Part shown: positions 1-5,600 of the stretch, one piece after another
How positions within the stretch are numbered: position 1 is the first letter of the stretch
How the letters are laid out: each line of letters starts with the position of its first letter
From: an uncultured Collinsella sp.
Lineage (GTDB): Bacteria; Actinomycetota; Coriobacteriia; Coriobacteriales; Coriobacteriaceae
Assembly (NCBI GenBank): GCA_900552155.1
Contig: URYU01000115.1
Location: 1-5,669, forward strand
DNA: 5,669 nt
Direction of reading: 5' to 3'
The notes under the pieces: generated by a model
Told to the model about the DNA's origin: nothing
What the model saw: only the letters and a program-made list of their open reading frames with translations
Database searches by the model: none
Translations under genes and position numbers: made by a program

Positions 1-559
1 TGCCATTCGCATGGACACCGACCTTGCGGCCGATACCATTACCTGGTCGATCGACTACGGCCGCTGCATCTTTTGCGGCCGCTGCGAGGAAGCCTGCCCC
101 ATGGAGGCCATCAAGCTCACCGAGGAGTTTGAGCTTGCCGTCATGAGCAAGGACGACCTCACCAGCAAGAGCGTCTATACGCTCGAGCACTGCTCGCGCT
201 GCGGCAAGCCGTTTGCCCCGCACAAGGAGATCGACTACGCTAAGCGCCTGCTGCAAAAGGCCGGCGGCATGGAGGCCATCCAGGCTGCCCGTACCGTCGG
301 TATGTGCCAGGAGTGCAAGCGCGAGCTCGACGCCCTGCGCGCCGCCTCGGCCGTAAAGACCGGCAACGCTGCCGGCATGGCTGCCAACGAGACGCTTGCG
401 TCCGGTGAGCCCCAGGGCCCCGGCATGGAGTATCTGGGCGGCCACGGCGTGAACCCGGAGTATATCGACCACGAGCTCAACCCCGATGCGCCCGAGATTC
501 CCGCCGGTCCGGCGCCGGTCGAGGGCATCATCATGGATTTTGAAACGAAGGAGGAGTAA
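1..559 (+). CDS. hycF: Formate hydrogenlyase electron-transfer ferredoxin subunit HycF/HyfH, 5'-truncated by window edge
   Basis: Ferredoxin subunit of the hydrogenase arm, expected to relay electrons from the formate dehydrogenase side to the small subunit HycG on the cytoplasmic face of the membrane. The frame is open from base 2. The first visible Met (base 11) aligns inside the family, just after the first Cys motif, so the true start and first [4Fe-4S] motif lie upstream. Counting that Met as 1, the second [4Fe-4S] motif is C19-x2-C22-x2-C25-x3-C29-P, in the HycF-typical context [14 protein letters not shown]. Two further pairs, C61-x2-C64 and C99-x2-C102, form a possible four-Cys metal site, as in E. 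coli HycF (recalled). Residues from about 110 to 182 are a Gly/Pro/acidic tail much longer than the roughly 19 residues that follow the last Cys pair in E. coli. The stop is 2 nt before hycG. HyfH of hydrogenase 4 is the alternative name. Family assignment is firm; the role of the tail is unknown. Confidence 0.93.
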   Translation, partial: AIRMDTDLAADTITWSIDYGRCIFCGRCEEACPMEAIKLTEEFELAVMSKDDLTSKSVYTLEHCSRCGKPFAPHKEIDYAKRLLQKAGGMEAIQAARTVGMCQECKRELDALRAASAVKTGNAAGMAANETLASGEPQGPGMEYLGGHGVNPEYIDHELNPDAPEIPAGPAPVEGIIMDFETKEE

Positions 560-561
560 CC

Positions 562-1344
562 ATGGCCGAACCCACGCTTTTGCCCGAGCGGCTCCAGTAC
601 CGCCCGACCAAGATCGAGCTCGACGAGAGCATCGAGAAGGCCAAGGCGACCCTTCTTAAGAAGATCAAGCGCTCGGTGTACGTCTACCGTGTTGACTGCG
701 GCGGCTGCAACGGCTGCGAGATCGAGATCTTCGGTTCCATCACGCCCGTCTTCGACGTCGAGCGCTTTGGCATCAAGGTCGTGCCCTCGCCCCGTCACGC
801 CGATGTGCTGCTGTACACCGGCGCCGTGACGCGTGCCATGCGCATGCCGGCCCTGCGCGCCTTTGAGGCCGCACCCGATCCCAAGATCGTGGTGTCCTAT
901 GGCGCGGGCGGCTGCACCGGCGGCATCTTCTACGACAACTACTGCGTCTGGGGTGGCACGGACAAGATCTTGCCGGTCGATGTCTATATCCCCGGCTGCC
1001 CGCCCAGCCCCGCGCAGACCATCTACGGCTTTGCCATGGCACTTGGCCTGCTGGACCAAAAGCTCCATGCCGAGACCACGGTGGAGGCCGCCGGCGAGCA
1101 GGCCGATATCCTGCACCCCGGCGTGCCGTACAAGCTGCGTGTGGCCATCGAGCGTGAGGCTCGCGCCATGAGCGGCTACCGCTACGGCCGTGACCTGGCC
1201 AACGAGTTTATGGATACGCTCGAGGGCGCGCCCAAGGGCGATATCCGCGGCGCCATGGCGCTGCTCATCGACAAGCAGGATGATCCTCGCCGCGTTGAGG
1301 TGTACTCGGCGTTACAGGATCTGGTACTGGCCGGAGGTCGCTAG
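562..1344 (+). CDS. hycG: Formate hydrogenlyase [NiFe]-hydrogenase small subunit HycG/HyfI
   Basis: 260-residue NuoB/20-kDa-type small subunit of a group 4 hydrogenase. It carries the [4Fe-4S] cluster that delivers electrons to the [NiFe] site of the HycE-type large subunit. Length fits E. coli HycG (about 255). Identity is high across the core: KKIKRSVYVYRVDCGGCNGC at 33-52, RFGIKVVPSPRHAD at 68-81, a GGTDKI-PVDVYIPGCPP block at 131-148 and GYRYGR near 211-216. Expected cluster ligands are C49, C52 and C146 plus a Cys in the loop near 116. Here the loop reads YGAGGCTGGIF (113-123): the usual Cys position is Gly116 and a Cys sits at 118 instead. The start is the ATG at 562, 7 nt after an AGGAGG at 549-554. 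The stop abuts the hycH ATG directly, indicating translational coupling. HyfI is the alternative name; the functional call is secure. Confidence 0.96.
   Translation: MAEPTLLPERLQYRPTKIELDESIEKAKATLLKKIKRSVYVYRVDCGGCNGCEIEIFGSITPVFDVERFGIKVVPSPRHADVLLYTGAVTRAMRMPALRAFEAAPDPKIVVSYGAGGCTGGIFYDNYCVWGGTDKILPVDVYIPGCPPSPAQTIYGFAMALGLLDQKLHAETTVEAAGEQADILHPGVPYKLRVAIEREARAMSGYRYGRDLANEFMDTLEGAPKGDIRGAMALLIDKQDDPRRVEVYSALQDLVLAGGR
1333..1337 (+). promoter_or_regulatory. Shine-Dalgarno GGAGG for hycH
   Basis: GGAGG lies inside the end of hycG, 7 nt before the ATG at 1345. It supports the long N-terminal form of HycH, although family similarity begins only near residue 46. Confidence 0.75.
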
Positions 1345-1926
1345 ATGGAGCTCACGGACCGCTCTGGTTACTTTGCGGGCCCCGGCATGCTCGGCGGCTC
1401 TTTTGGCGATGCCTCGCGCGCAAGCGACGAGGCCGCCGAGGGCGTCGCCGACCCCTGCCTGGGCCATACGCCCGACCAGGTGGTCTTCTATGAGCTCACG
1501 CGTAAGTTTGTGGAGACCGAGGAAGACGTTCCCCAGGAGGCCTGCGACGTGCTGTACTACACGCTCGCCGTGGGCCACCACACCGGCGTGCTCGACTGCT
1601 TTGAGCCGCGCCTGTCGGTGCCGGTGAACGTGTTCTATTCGCTCGTCGACGCGCTGCCGGAGGGGGAGGCCAAGACCAAGTTCGAGGCCATCCGCTCCTT
1701 TGGCGAGTGCCAGCTCGACAAGGCGGCGGTGCCGTCGCTGCTCGAGGCCTGTGACACGCTGCTCGACGATCGCGGTTTTCGCGGTTCGGCCAAGGCCGGC
1801 ATCTCGGTGTTCGATGACGACTTTGGCCTGCATGCCCAGCAGGTTGCGTTCTTAATGAAGTTTCGCGATCTGGTTGAGCGCGTGCGCGATGTGTCGGGCG
1901 TGTATCTGACGGGGAGGTTGCAGTAA
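1345..1926 (+). CDS. hycH: Formate hydrogenlyase maturation/assembly protein HycH/HyfJ
   Basis: 193-residue cytoplasmic protein of the HycH family. In E. coli it is required for maturation of the hydrogenase-3 large subunit and is not part of the final complex (established). The diagnostic stretch is residues 46-75: VVFYELTRKF, then a DVP-EA segment, YYTLAVGHHTGVLDC, and a conserved Glu. The C-terminal helix (about 160-193, ending GVYLTGRL) matches the family end. It is longer than the roughly 136-residue E. coli protein, with about 41 extra N-terminal residues (Gly/Ala/Asp-rich, low complexity) and a somewhat longer middle. No transmembrane segment or signal peptide is seen. The ATG follows the hycG TAG with no gap and has a GGAGG 7 nt upstream; no Met lies between residue 15 and the conserved core, so the extension appears real. 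The TAA overlaps the hycI ATG by one base. HyfJ is the alternative name. Confidence 0.9.
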   Translation: MELTDRSGYFAGPGMLGGSFGDASRASDEAAEGVADPCLGHTPDQVVFYELTRKFVETEEDVPQEACDVLYYTLAVGHHTGVLDCFEPRLSVPVNVFYSLVDALPEGEAKTKFEAIRSFGECQLDKAAVPSLLEACDTLLDDRGFRGSAKAGISVFDDDFGLHAQQVAFLMKFRDLVERVRDVSGVYLTGRLQ

Positions 1927-2429
1927 TGGGTCGCGTTGTGGATGGCCGTGTGAACGACGCCCCGTTTGCGGGCATTGTGCTCACGGCGGGAAGCGTGCTG
2001 CGCGCCGACGATGCCGCTGGCCCCGTGCTCTCCAAAAAGATGGAGGACGCGCCTCTTGCCGGCTGGTACACCATCGATGGCGGTCAGACGCCCGAGGATG
2101 ACATCATCGAGGTCAAGCGCGAGCGTCCGCCGCGTTTGGTTTTGGTCGATGCCGCCGACATGGCGCTGCCCGTCGGCGCCATCCGCTTGCTCGACAAACG
2201 TGACGTGGCCCGCAAGTCGATGTTCACCACGCATTCGCTTCCTTTGTCGATTCTGATCGAGGAAATCGAACAATCGTGTGATGATATCGTCTTCATTGGG
2301 ATTCAGCCGGGCGATACGGAGTTCTATAACCCCATGTCCCCGGAGGTCTTTGAGGCCGTCGACGCTGTGTACGACGCCGTGGCCGCCAACGACTTTTCCC
2401 ACTTTGTCCGCTTGGGGCAGGATCTATAG
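1926..2429 (+). CDS. hycI: Hydrogenase maturation endopeptidase HycI
   Basis: 167-residue peptidase of the HycI/HybD (M52) family. It removes the C-terminal extension of the HycE-type large subunit after nickel insertion, in the cytoplasm. Nickel-sensing residues proposed in E. coli HycI (D16, D62, H90) align, with a constant offset of 13, to D29 (loop LRADDAAGP), D75 (LVLVDAADM) and H103 (FTTHSLPL). Other family landmarks are the IDGGQTPEDDI block at 50-60 and IGIQPGDTEFYNPM near 124-137. The metal loop departs from the common GN-x4-GDDG-x-G form: the Asn is Ser23 and two glycines are Ala27 and Ala30. Length is close to E. coli (156 aa) plus about 13 N-terminal residues. The ATG overlaps the hycH TAA (TAATG) and has GGAGG at 1913-1917, 8 nt upstream. 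The substrate gene is outside the window, presumably upstream in the operon. Confidence 0.94.
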   Translation: MGRVVDGRVNDAPFAGIVLTAGSVLRADDAAGPVLSKKMEDAPLAGWYTIDGGQTPEDDIIEVKRERPPRLVLVDAADMALPVGAIRLLDKRDVARKSMFTTHSLPLSILIEEIEQSCDDIVFIGIQPGDTEFYNPMSPEVFEAVDAVYDAVAANDFSHFVRLGQDL

Positions 2430-2442
2430 CAGCGCTTGCCCC
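2414..2442 (+). other. Hairpin spanning the hycI stop, upstream of focA
   Basis: GGGGCAGG (2414-2421) pairs with CTTGCCCC (2435-2442): 8 bp including one G-U, around a 13-nt loop that contains the hycI TAG. No U-tract follows, so it is not a typical terminator. It ends 8 nt before the focA Shine-Dalgarno sequence. It could act in mRNA processing or stability, or be chance in GC-rich sequence. Confidence 0.35.
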
Positions 2443-2450
2443 TGCTGATT

Positions 2451-2460
2451 AGGAAAGAAG
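2451..2460 (+). promoter_or_regulatory. Shine-Dalgarno region for focA
   Basis: Purine-rich AGGAAAGAAG ends 8 nt before the ATG at 2469. This selects that ATG over an in-frame TTG at 2436, which lies beside the hycI stop with no good site ahead of it. Confidence 0.65.
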
Positions 2461-2468
2461 TGATTGAC

Positions 2469-3308
2469 ATGGCAGATTCCAAGGCAGAATATCCCGCTCC
2501 CGACTGCCTGGCGCCCGCCGCGATCGAGGCCAAGACCGAGGCCGCCGGTGTGACCAAGGCTAACCTGCCGGTCGCTAAGGCCTTTGTTTTGGCAATGATC
2601 GCCGGCGCGTTTATCGCCTTTGGCGGCCTGTTCTTTACGGTGTTTTTGAGCGACAGCACGCTGGGCTGGGGTGCCCAGCGCGTCGTGGGCGGCCTGTGCT
2701 TTTGCCTGGGCCTGGTGCTGGTGCTGGTGTGCGGCGCCGAGCTGTTTACCGGCAATTCGCTTATGGTCTGCGCGCTCAAGAGCAAAAAGATCACCCTGGT
2801 CCAGATGCTCAAGGCCTGGGTCGTCGTGTGGGTCGGCAATTTTGTCGGTGCCCTGTTCATCGTCTTTTTGGTGTACATGGCCGGCATCTATAAGCTCAAC
2901 GGCGAGGCGGTCGCCAACTCCATGGTGAGCGTCGCCGCCGGCAAGGTGACGATCGACTGGGTGACGATCTTCTTCCGCGGTATCCTGTGCAACATCTTTG
3001 TGTGCCTTGCCGTGTGGATCGGTACCGCTGGCAAGACCGTGGTCGATAAGGTCGTGGGCATTCTGCTGCCCATCGCCGCCTTTGTGGCCTGCGGTTTTGA
3101 GCACTGCGTTGCCAACATGTACTTTTTGCCTATGGGCGCCGTGATGCACGCGTGCGGCTATGGTGCCAAGGTCGCTGGCGCCGATGCACTTAACGTTGCG
3201 GGCATTGCGTTTAACCTGTCCGCCGCCACGCTGGGCAACATCGTGGGCGGCGCGGTTCTGATCGCGCTCGGCTACTGGTTTGTCTACGCCAAGAAGTCCG
3301 AGGCGTAA
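2469..3308 (+). CDS. focA: Formate/nitrite transporter (FNT) family channel, FocA/FocB-like
   Basis: 279-residue inner-membrane protein of the FNT family, pentameric channels for formate and related small anions. Six hydrophobic segments lie at about 39-59, 72-94, 115-139, 165-187, 195-220 and 246-273. Family motifs are AGAFIAFGG (45-53), CGAELFTGN (88-96), GNFVGAL (123-129), RGILCNIFVCLAVW (170-183), FEHCVANMYFLP (210-221) and TLGNIVGG (254-261). Thr94, Lys159 and His212 correspond to the pore and gating residues Thr91, Lys156 and His209 of E. coli FocA (numbering recalled). Sitting 39 nt after hycI and ahead of a terminator, it is probably the last gene of the FHL operon, and formate is therefore the likely substrate. 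Nitrite (NirC-like) or hydrosulfide transport is possible on family grounds but less likely here. FocB of E. coli, at the end of the hyf operon, is the closest positional parallel. The start is the ATG at 2469. Confidence 0.93.
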   Translation: MADSKAEYPAPDCLAPAAIEAKTEAAGVTKANLPVAKAFVLAMIAGAFIAFGGLFFTVFLSDSTLGWGAQRVVGGLCFCLGLVLVLVCGAELFTGNSLMVCALKSKKITLVQMLKAWVVVWVGNFVGALFIVFLVYMAGIYKLNGEAVANSMVSVAAGKVTIDWVTIFFRGILCNIFVCLAVWIGTAGKTVVDKVVGILLPIAAFVACGFEHCVANMYFLPMGAVMHACGYGAKVAGADALNVAGIAFNLSAATLGNIVGGAVLIALGYWFVYAKKSEA

Positions 3309-3330
3309 GGTACCGTTTGTTTGACGTTGG

Positions 3331-3366
3331 GCCTCCCGCGGGGCGTTGCCGTGCGGGGGGCTTTTT
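3331..3366 (+). terminator. Rho-independent terminator closing the FHL operon
   Basis: GCCTCCCGC (3331-3339) pairs with GCGGGGGGC (3353-3361), nine pairs with one G-U, and is followed by TTTTT (3362-3366). The 13-nt loop contains a further GGC/GCC inner stem (3342-3344 with 3348-3350). It begins 22 nt after the focA stop. It separates the hyc-foc unit from the oxidoreductase gene downstream, although some read-through is possible. Confidence 0.85.
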
Positions 3367-3415
3367 GGGTCCGGGGCTCGTTGCCGGGCTTTTGGCCTGT
3401 TGTGTTTGGCTGATG

Positions 3416-3422
3416 AAAGGGG
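3416..3422 (+). promoter_or_regulatory. Shine-Dalgarno AAAGGGG for the oxidoreductase gene
   Basis: AAAGGGG sits 8 nt before the ATG at 3431 and fixes that start. The open frame continues upstream to 3317, but that stretch runs through the terminator hairpin and does not resemble the family N-terminus. Confidence 0.7.
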
Positions 3423-3430
3423 TAATCGAG

Positions 3431-5548
3431 ATGGCATCTGCTGTGAAGCGTGACGGTCGCGCCGTGGTGACCACATGCGGGGGATGCTATGCCGATTGCG
3501 CCTTTGCGGCACGCGTTGAGGACGGTCGCGTGGTGGCCGAGCTGCCGGTGCCGGGGCATCCGTGCGCGGCGCGTGCCCTCTGCGCCCGCGGTCGGCATCG
3601 CCTAGCAATGCCGTTTGACGAGCACGACCGCATCATGCACCCCATGCGCCGACGAACTGATGGTTCGGGGTTCGATGCGATTACTTGGGACGAGGCGTTC
3701 GCGCAGATCGCTGCGCGCCTTGGGGGGATTGTTGACGGGCGTGGTCCGCGCGCGCTGGGCATGACGCTCGGCGTGCCCTCGTTCGACCGCTACTGGGCGT
3801 ATCGTTTTATGCATGCGCTGGGCTCGCCCAACGTATACGGTGCCGACGGTGCCTGCGAAGTAAGCCGACTTACCGGTTGGGAGCACAGCCTGGGCTATAG
3901 TCCCGCCTCCGACCTGGCGCACACTGATTGCATCATGTACCTAGGGCGTTCCATCGTCGATTCGTCGACGACGGGGGCCGTCGATGCGCTCAACGATGCA
4001 CGCCGGCGTGGGGCGAAGATTATCGTGGTCGACCCCCGGCGCAGCGGCTCGGCCGCACTTGCCGACCGCTGGCTGCGCGTGCGTCCCGGATGCGATCTGG
4101 CGTTGCTGCTGGGTATCGCCCATGTGTTGATTGCCGAGGATCTATACGATCACGAGTTTGTTGCCCGCTATACCACGGGTTTTGACGAGCTGGCACAGGC
4201 GGCGAGCGCTTGGACGCCCGAGTGGGCCGAGTCGATGTGCGACGTGCCGGCCGATGAGATTGTCGCGACGGCGCGCGATTTGGCTGCTGCGGCGCCTGCC
4301 GCCGTGGTCGATGCGGGCTTTCATGGTGGCATCGGTATCGCGTATGCCAACAGTACGCAGACGGCGCGCGCTATCTGTTTGGTCGATGTCCTGCTGGGCT
4401 GCATCGGACATGCGGGCGGTGCCCTCAACCCGCCCACACCGCTTGCGTTGGGCGATTTGGACCCTGCGCGTTTCGCGACGCCGTCGATGCCACGTGAGCC
4501 CAAGTTGGGGTCCGAACGCTATCCGCTCGTCGACACCGAGCGCGGTCTGTGCACGACCATCGGTCAATCGATTCTTGCCGGCGATTTGCGTGGGCTCATC
4601 GTCTATGCCAGTAACCCCGGTGCGGGCTATGGCAATGCGCAGGCTTGGTTGGGCATCTTGCAGCAGCTCGACTTGCTCGTGACGATTGATATTCTCTGGT
4701 CCGAGACGGCTCGCGCTTCCGACTTCGTGCTGCCCGATGTGACATATTTGGAGGCTGACCGCGGCGTGGGTACAGTCGTGGGCCGCAACGACGCGTGCGT
4801 GTTCTACCGCAACGCCGTGCTGCCGGTCTTGCATGACGACACGCGACCGGGGCGGGAGATCTTTGCCGGGTTGGCTGCTGCCTGCGGCGTGGACGAGTAC
4901 TTCGACTTTTCGCCGGACGACCTTGCGGCGGCCCAGGTGGCGCCCTTTGGGATCGATCTGGACGAGCTCAAGGAGCGCGGTTGGGCCGATACGGGCGTGG
5001 CGCTGCCGTCGCGTACGGGCGAGCCTGTGATCCCCTTGAACGGCGGCAGGATCGCGCTGGCAAGCGACGTATGGGAGCGCGCCGGCATGGGTCGTGTGGC
5101 CAACTGGATCGCGCCGATGGTGGAGCCTGGCCCGGGGATGTCTCGCCTCATTAGCGGCAATCGACCCTTTGAGTCGCATACCTCGCGCAGGCTCGCGGCC
5201 CAAGGTGCCGCCGAGGCTGGATCGGACCTGGATGCCGTGCAGATGAATGCCGATGTCGCCGCTCGCATGGGTATCGCCGATGGCGAGGTCGTTGAGCTCG
5301 TGAGCGATATGGGCCGCGACCGTGTGCGCGTGGAGACGACGCCGTATCTGCATCCGGCGTGCATCTTCACCTCGGCCGCCCCCGGTGGGCGTTCGTTTGG
5401 CCGCGATGCCGGTGACGCTCAAGCCTTGGGCGTGGGCCCGCTCGACCATACGCCGTTGCGTTGGGATCCGTTGACGGGTGCCGCGCTCACCCAGGAAAAC
5501 GCCGTTCGCGTGGAAAAGATCGCGGCGCGCGAGGATAATAACGAGTAA
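3431..5548 (+). CDS. Molybdopterin-dependent oxidoreductase, catalytic subunit (DMSO reductase family, PsrA/PhsA-like)
   Basis: 705-residue Mo/W-bisPGD enzyme. An N-terminal [4Fe-4S] site is formed by C16-x2-C19-x3-C23 and C51 in LCARG; Arg53 replaces the Lys typical of formate dehydrogenases. The predicted metal ligand is C142 in GADGACEVSR, followed by Glu, not by the His that follows Sec/Cys in formate dehydrogenases. Other family blocks are IIVVDPRRSGS (197-207) with a D-x-W-L-x-V-RPGCDLALL segment (212-226), a GFHGG...YANSTQTARAI region (296-315) of PsrA/PhsA style, YASNPGAGYGN (392-402), the SDFVLP-x-TYLEADRG region (to about 445) and a C-terminal dinucleotide-binding domain (about 571-705, with GNRPFESHTSRR and ADVAARMGIADGEVVEL). 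No twin-arginine signal is present, so it is probably cytoplasmic. The start is the ATG at 3431 with AAAGGGG upstream. Its substrate cannot be set: sulfur-compound or other oxyanion reductase, or a divergent formate dehydrogenase serving FHL. Family is sure, substrate is not. Confidence 0.9.
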   Translation: MASAVKRDGRAVVTTCGGCYADCAFAARVEDGRVVAELPVPGHPCAARALCARGRHRLAMPFDEHDRIMHPMRRRTDGSGFDAITWDEAFAQIAARLGGIVDGRGPRALGMTLGVPSFDRYWAYRFMHALGSPNVYGADGACEVSRLTGWEHSLGYSPASDLAHTDCIMYLGRSIVDSSTTGAVDALNDARRRGAKIIVVDPRRSGSAALADRWLRVRPGCDLALLLGIAHVLIAEDLYDHEFVARYTTGFDELAQAASAWTPEWAESMCDVPADEIVATARDLAAAAPAAVVDAGFHGGIGIAYANSTQTARAICLVDVLLGCIGHAGGALNPPTPLALGDLDPARFATPSMPREPKLGSERYPLVDTERGLCTTIGQSILAGDLRGLIVYASNPGAGYGNAQAWLGILQQLDLLVTIDILWSETARASDFVLPDVTYLEADRGVGTVVGRNDACVFYRNAVLPVLHDDTRPGREIFAGLAAACGVDEYFDFSPDDLAAAQVAPFGIDLDELKERGWADTGVALPSRTGEPVIPLNGGRIALASDVWERAGMGRVANWIAPMVEPGPGMSRLISGNRPFESHTSRRLAAQGAAEAGSDLDAVQMNADVAARMGIADGEVVELVSDMGRDRVRVETTPYLHPACIFTSAAPGGRSFGRDAGDAQALGVGPLDHTPLRWDPLTGAALTQENAVRVEKIAAREDNNE

Positions 5549-5588
5549 TTGACTCAGCTGATGTATTCGACTGATCCACGTTTCTTTT

Positions 5589-5594
5589 GAAAGG
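5589..5594 (+). promoter_or_regulatory. Shine-Dalgarno GAAAGG for the downstream gene
   Basis: GAAAGG ends 6 nt before the ATG at 5601 and supports a real gene start there. The gap 5549-5600 shows no terminator hairpin, so co-transcription with the oxidoreductase is likely. Confidence 0.6.
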
Positions 5595-5600
5595 CCGCAC

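Noticed and set aside
11..559. Complete 182-residue ferredoxin starting at the ATG at base 11
   Set aside because: The frame is open to the window start and the residues around this Met align to the interior of HycF just after its first [4Fe-4S] motif, so it is a truncated gene and not a short ferredoxin.
3321..3326. TTGACG as a promoter -35 box
   Set aside because: At 16-18 nt downstream there is only GC-rich terminator sequence, with no -10 box.
3317..3430. N-terminal extension of the oxidoreductase frame, including a hydrophobic stretch that could be read as a signal peptide
   Set aside because: The stretch is translated from the terminator stem-loop and lacks a twin-Arg motif. The ATG at 3431 has a Shine-Dalgarno sequence and gives the normal family distance to the first Cys.
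2424..3608. 394-codon open frame on the minus strand opposite the channel gene
   Set aside because: It is antisense to a well-conserved FNT channel and crosses the operon terminator. The composition (His, Gln, Asp, Ala) is that of a shadow frame, with no motif.
5549..5554. TTGACT as a -35 box for the gene at 5601
   Set aside because: The hexamer about 17 nt downstream (TGATCC) is a poor -10 match, so a promoter is not supported.
5554..5561. Palindrome TCAGCTGA after the oxidoreductase stop
   Set aside because: It is only 8 bp with no loop, T-tract or second copy, and is expected by chance.
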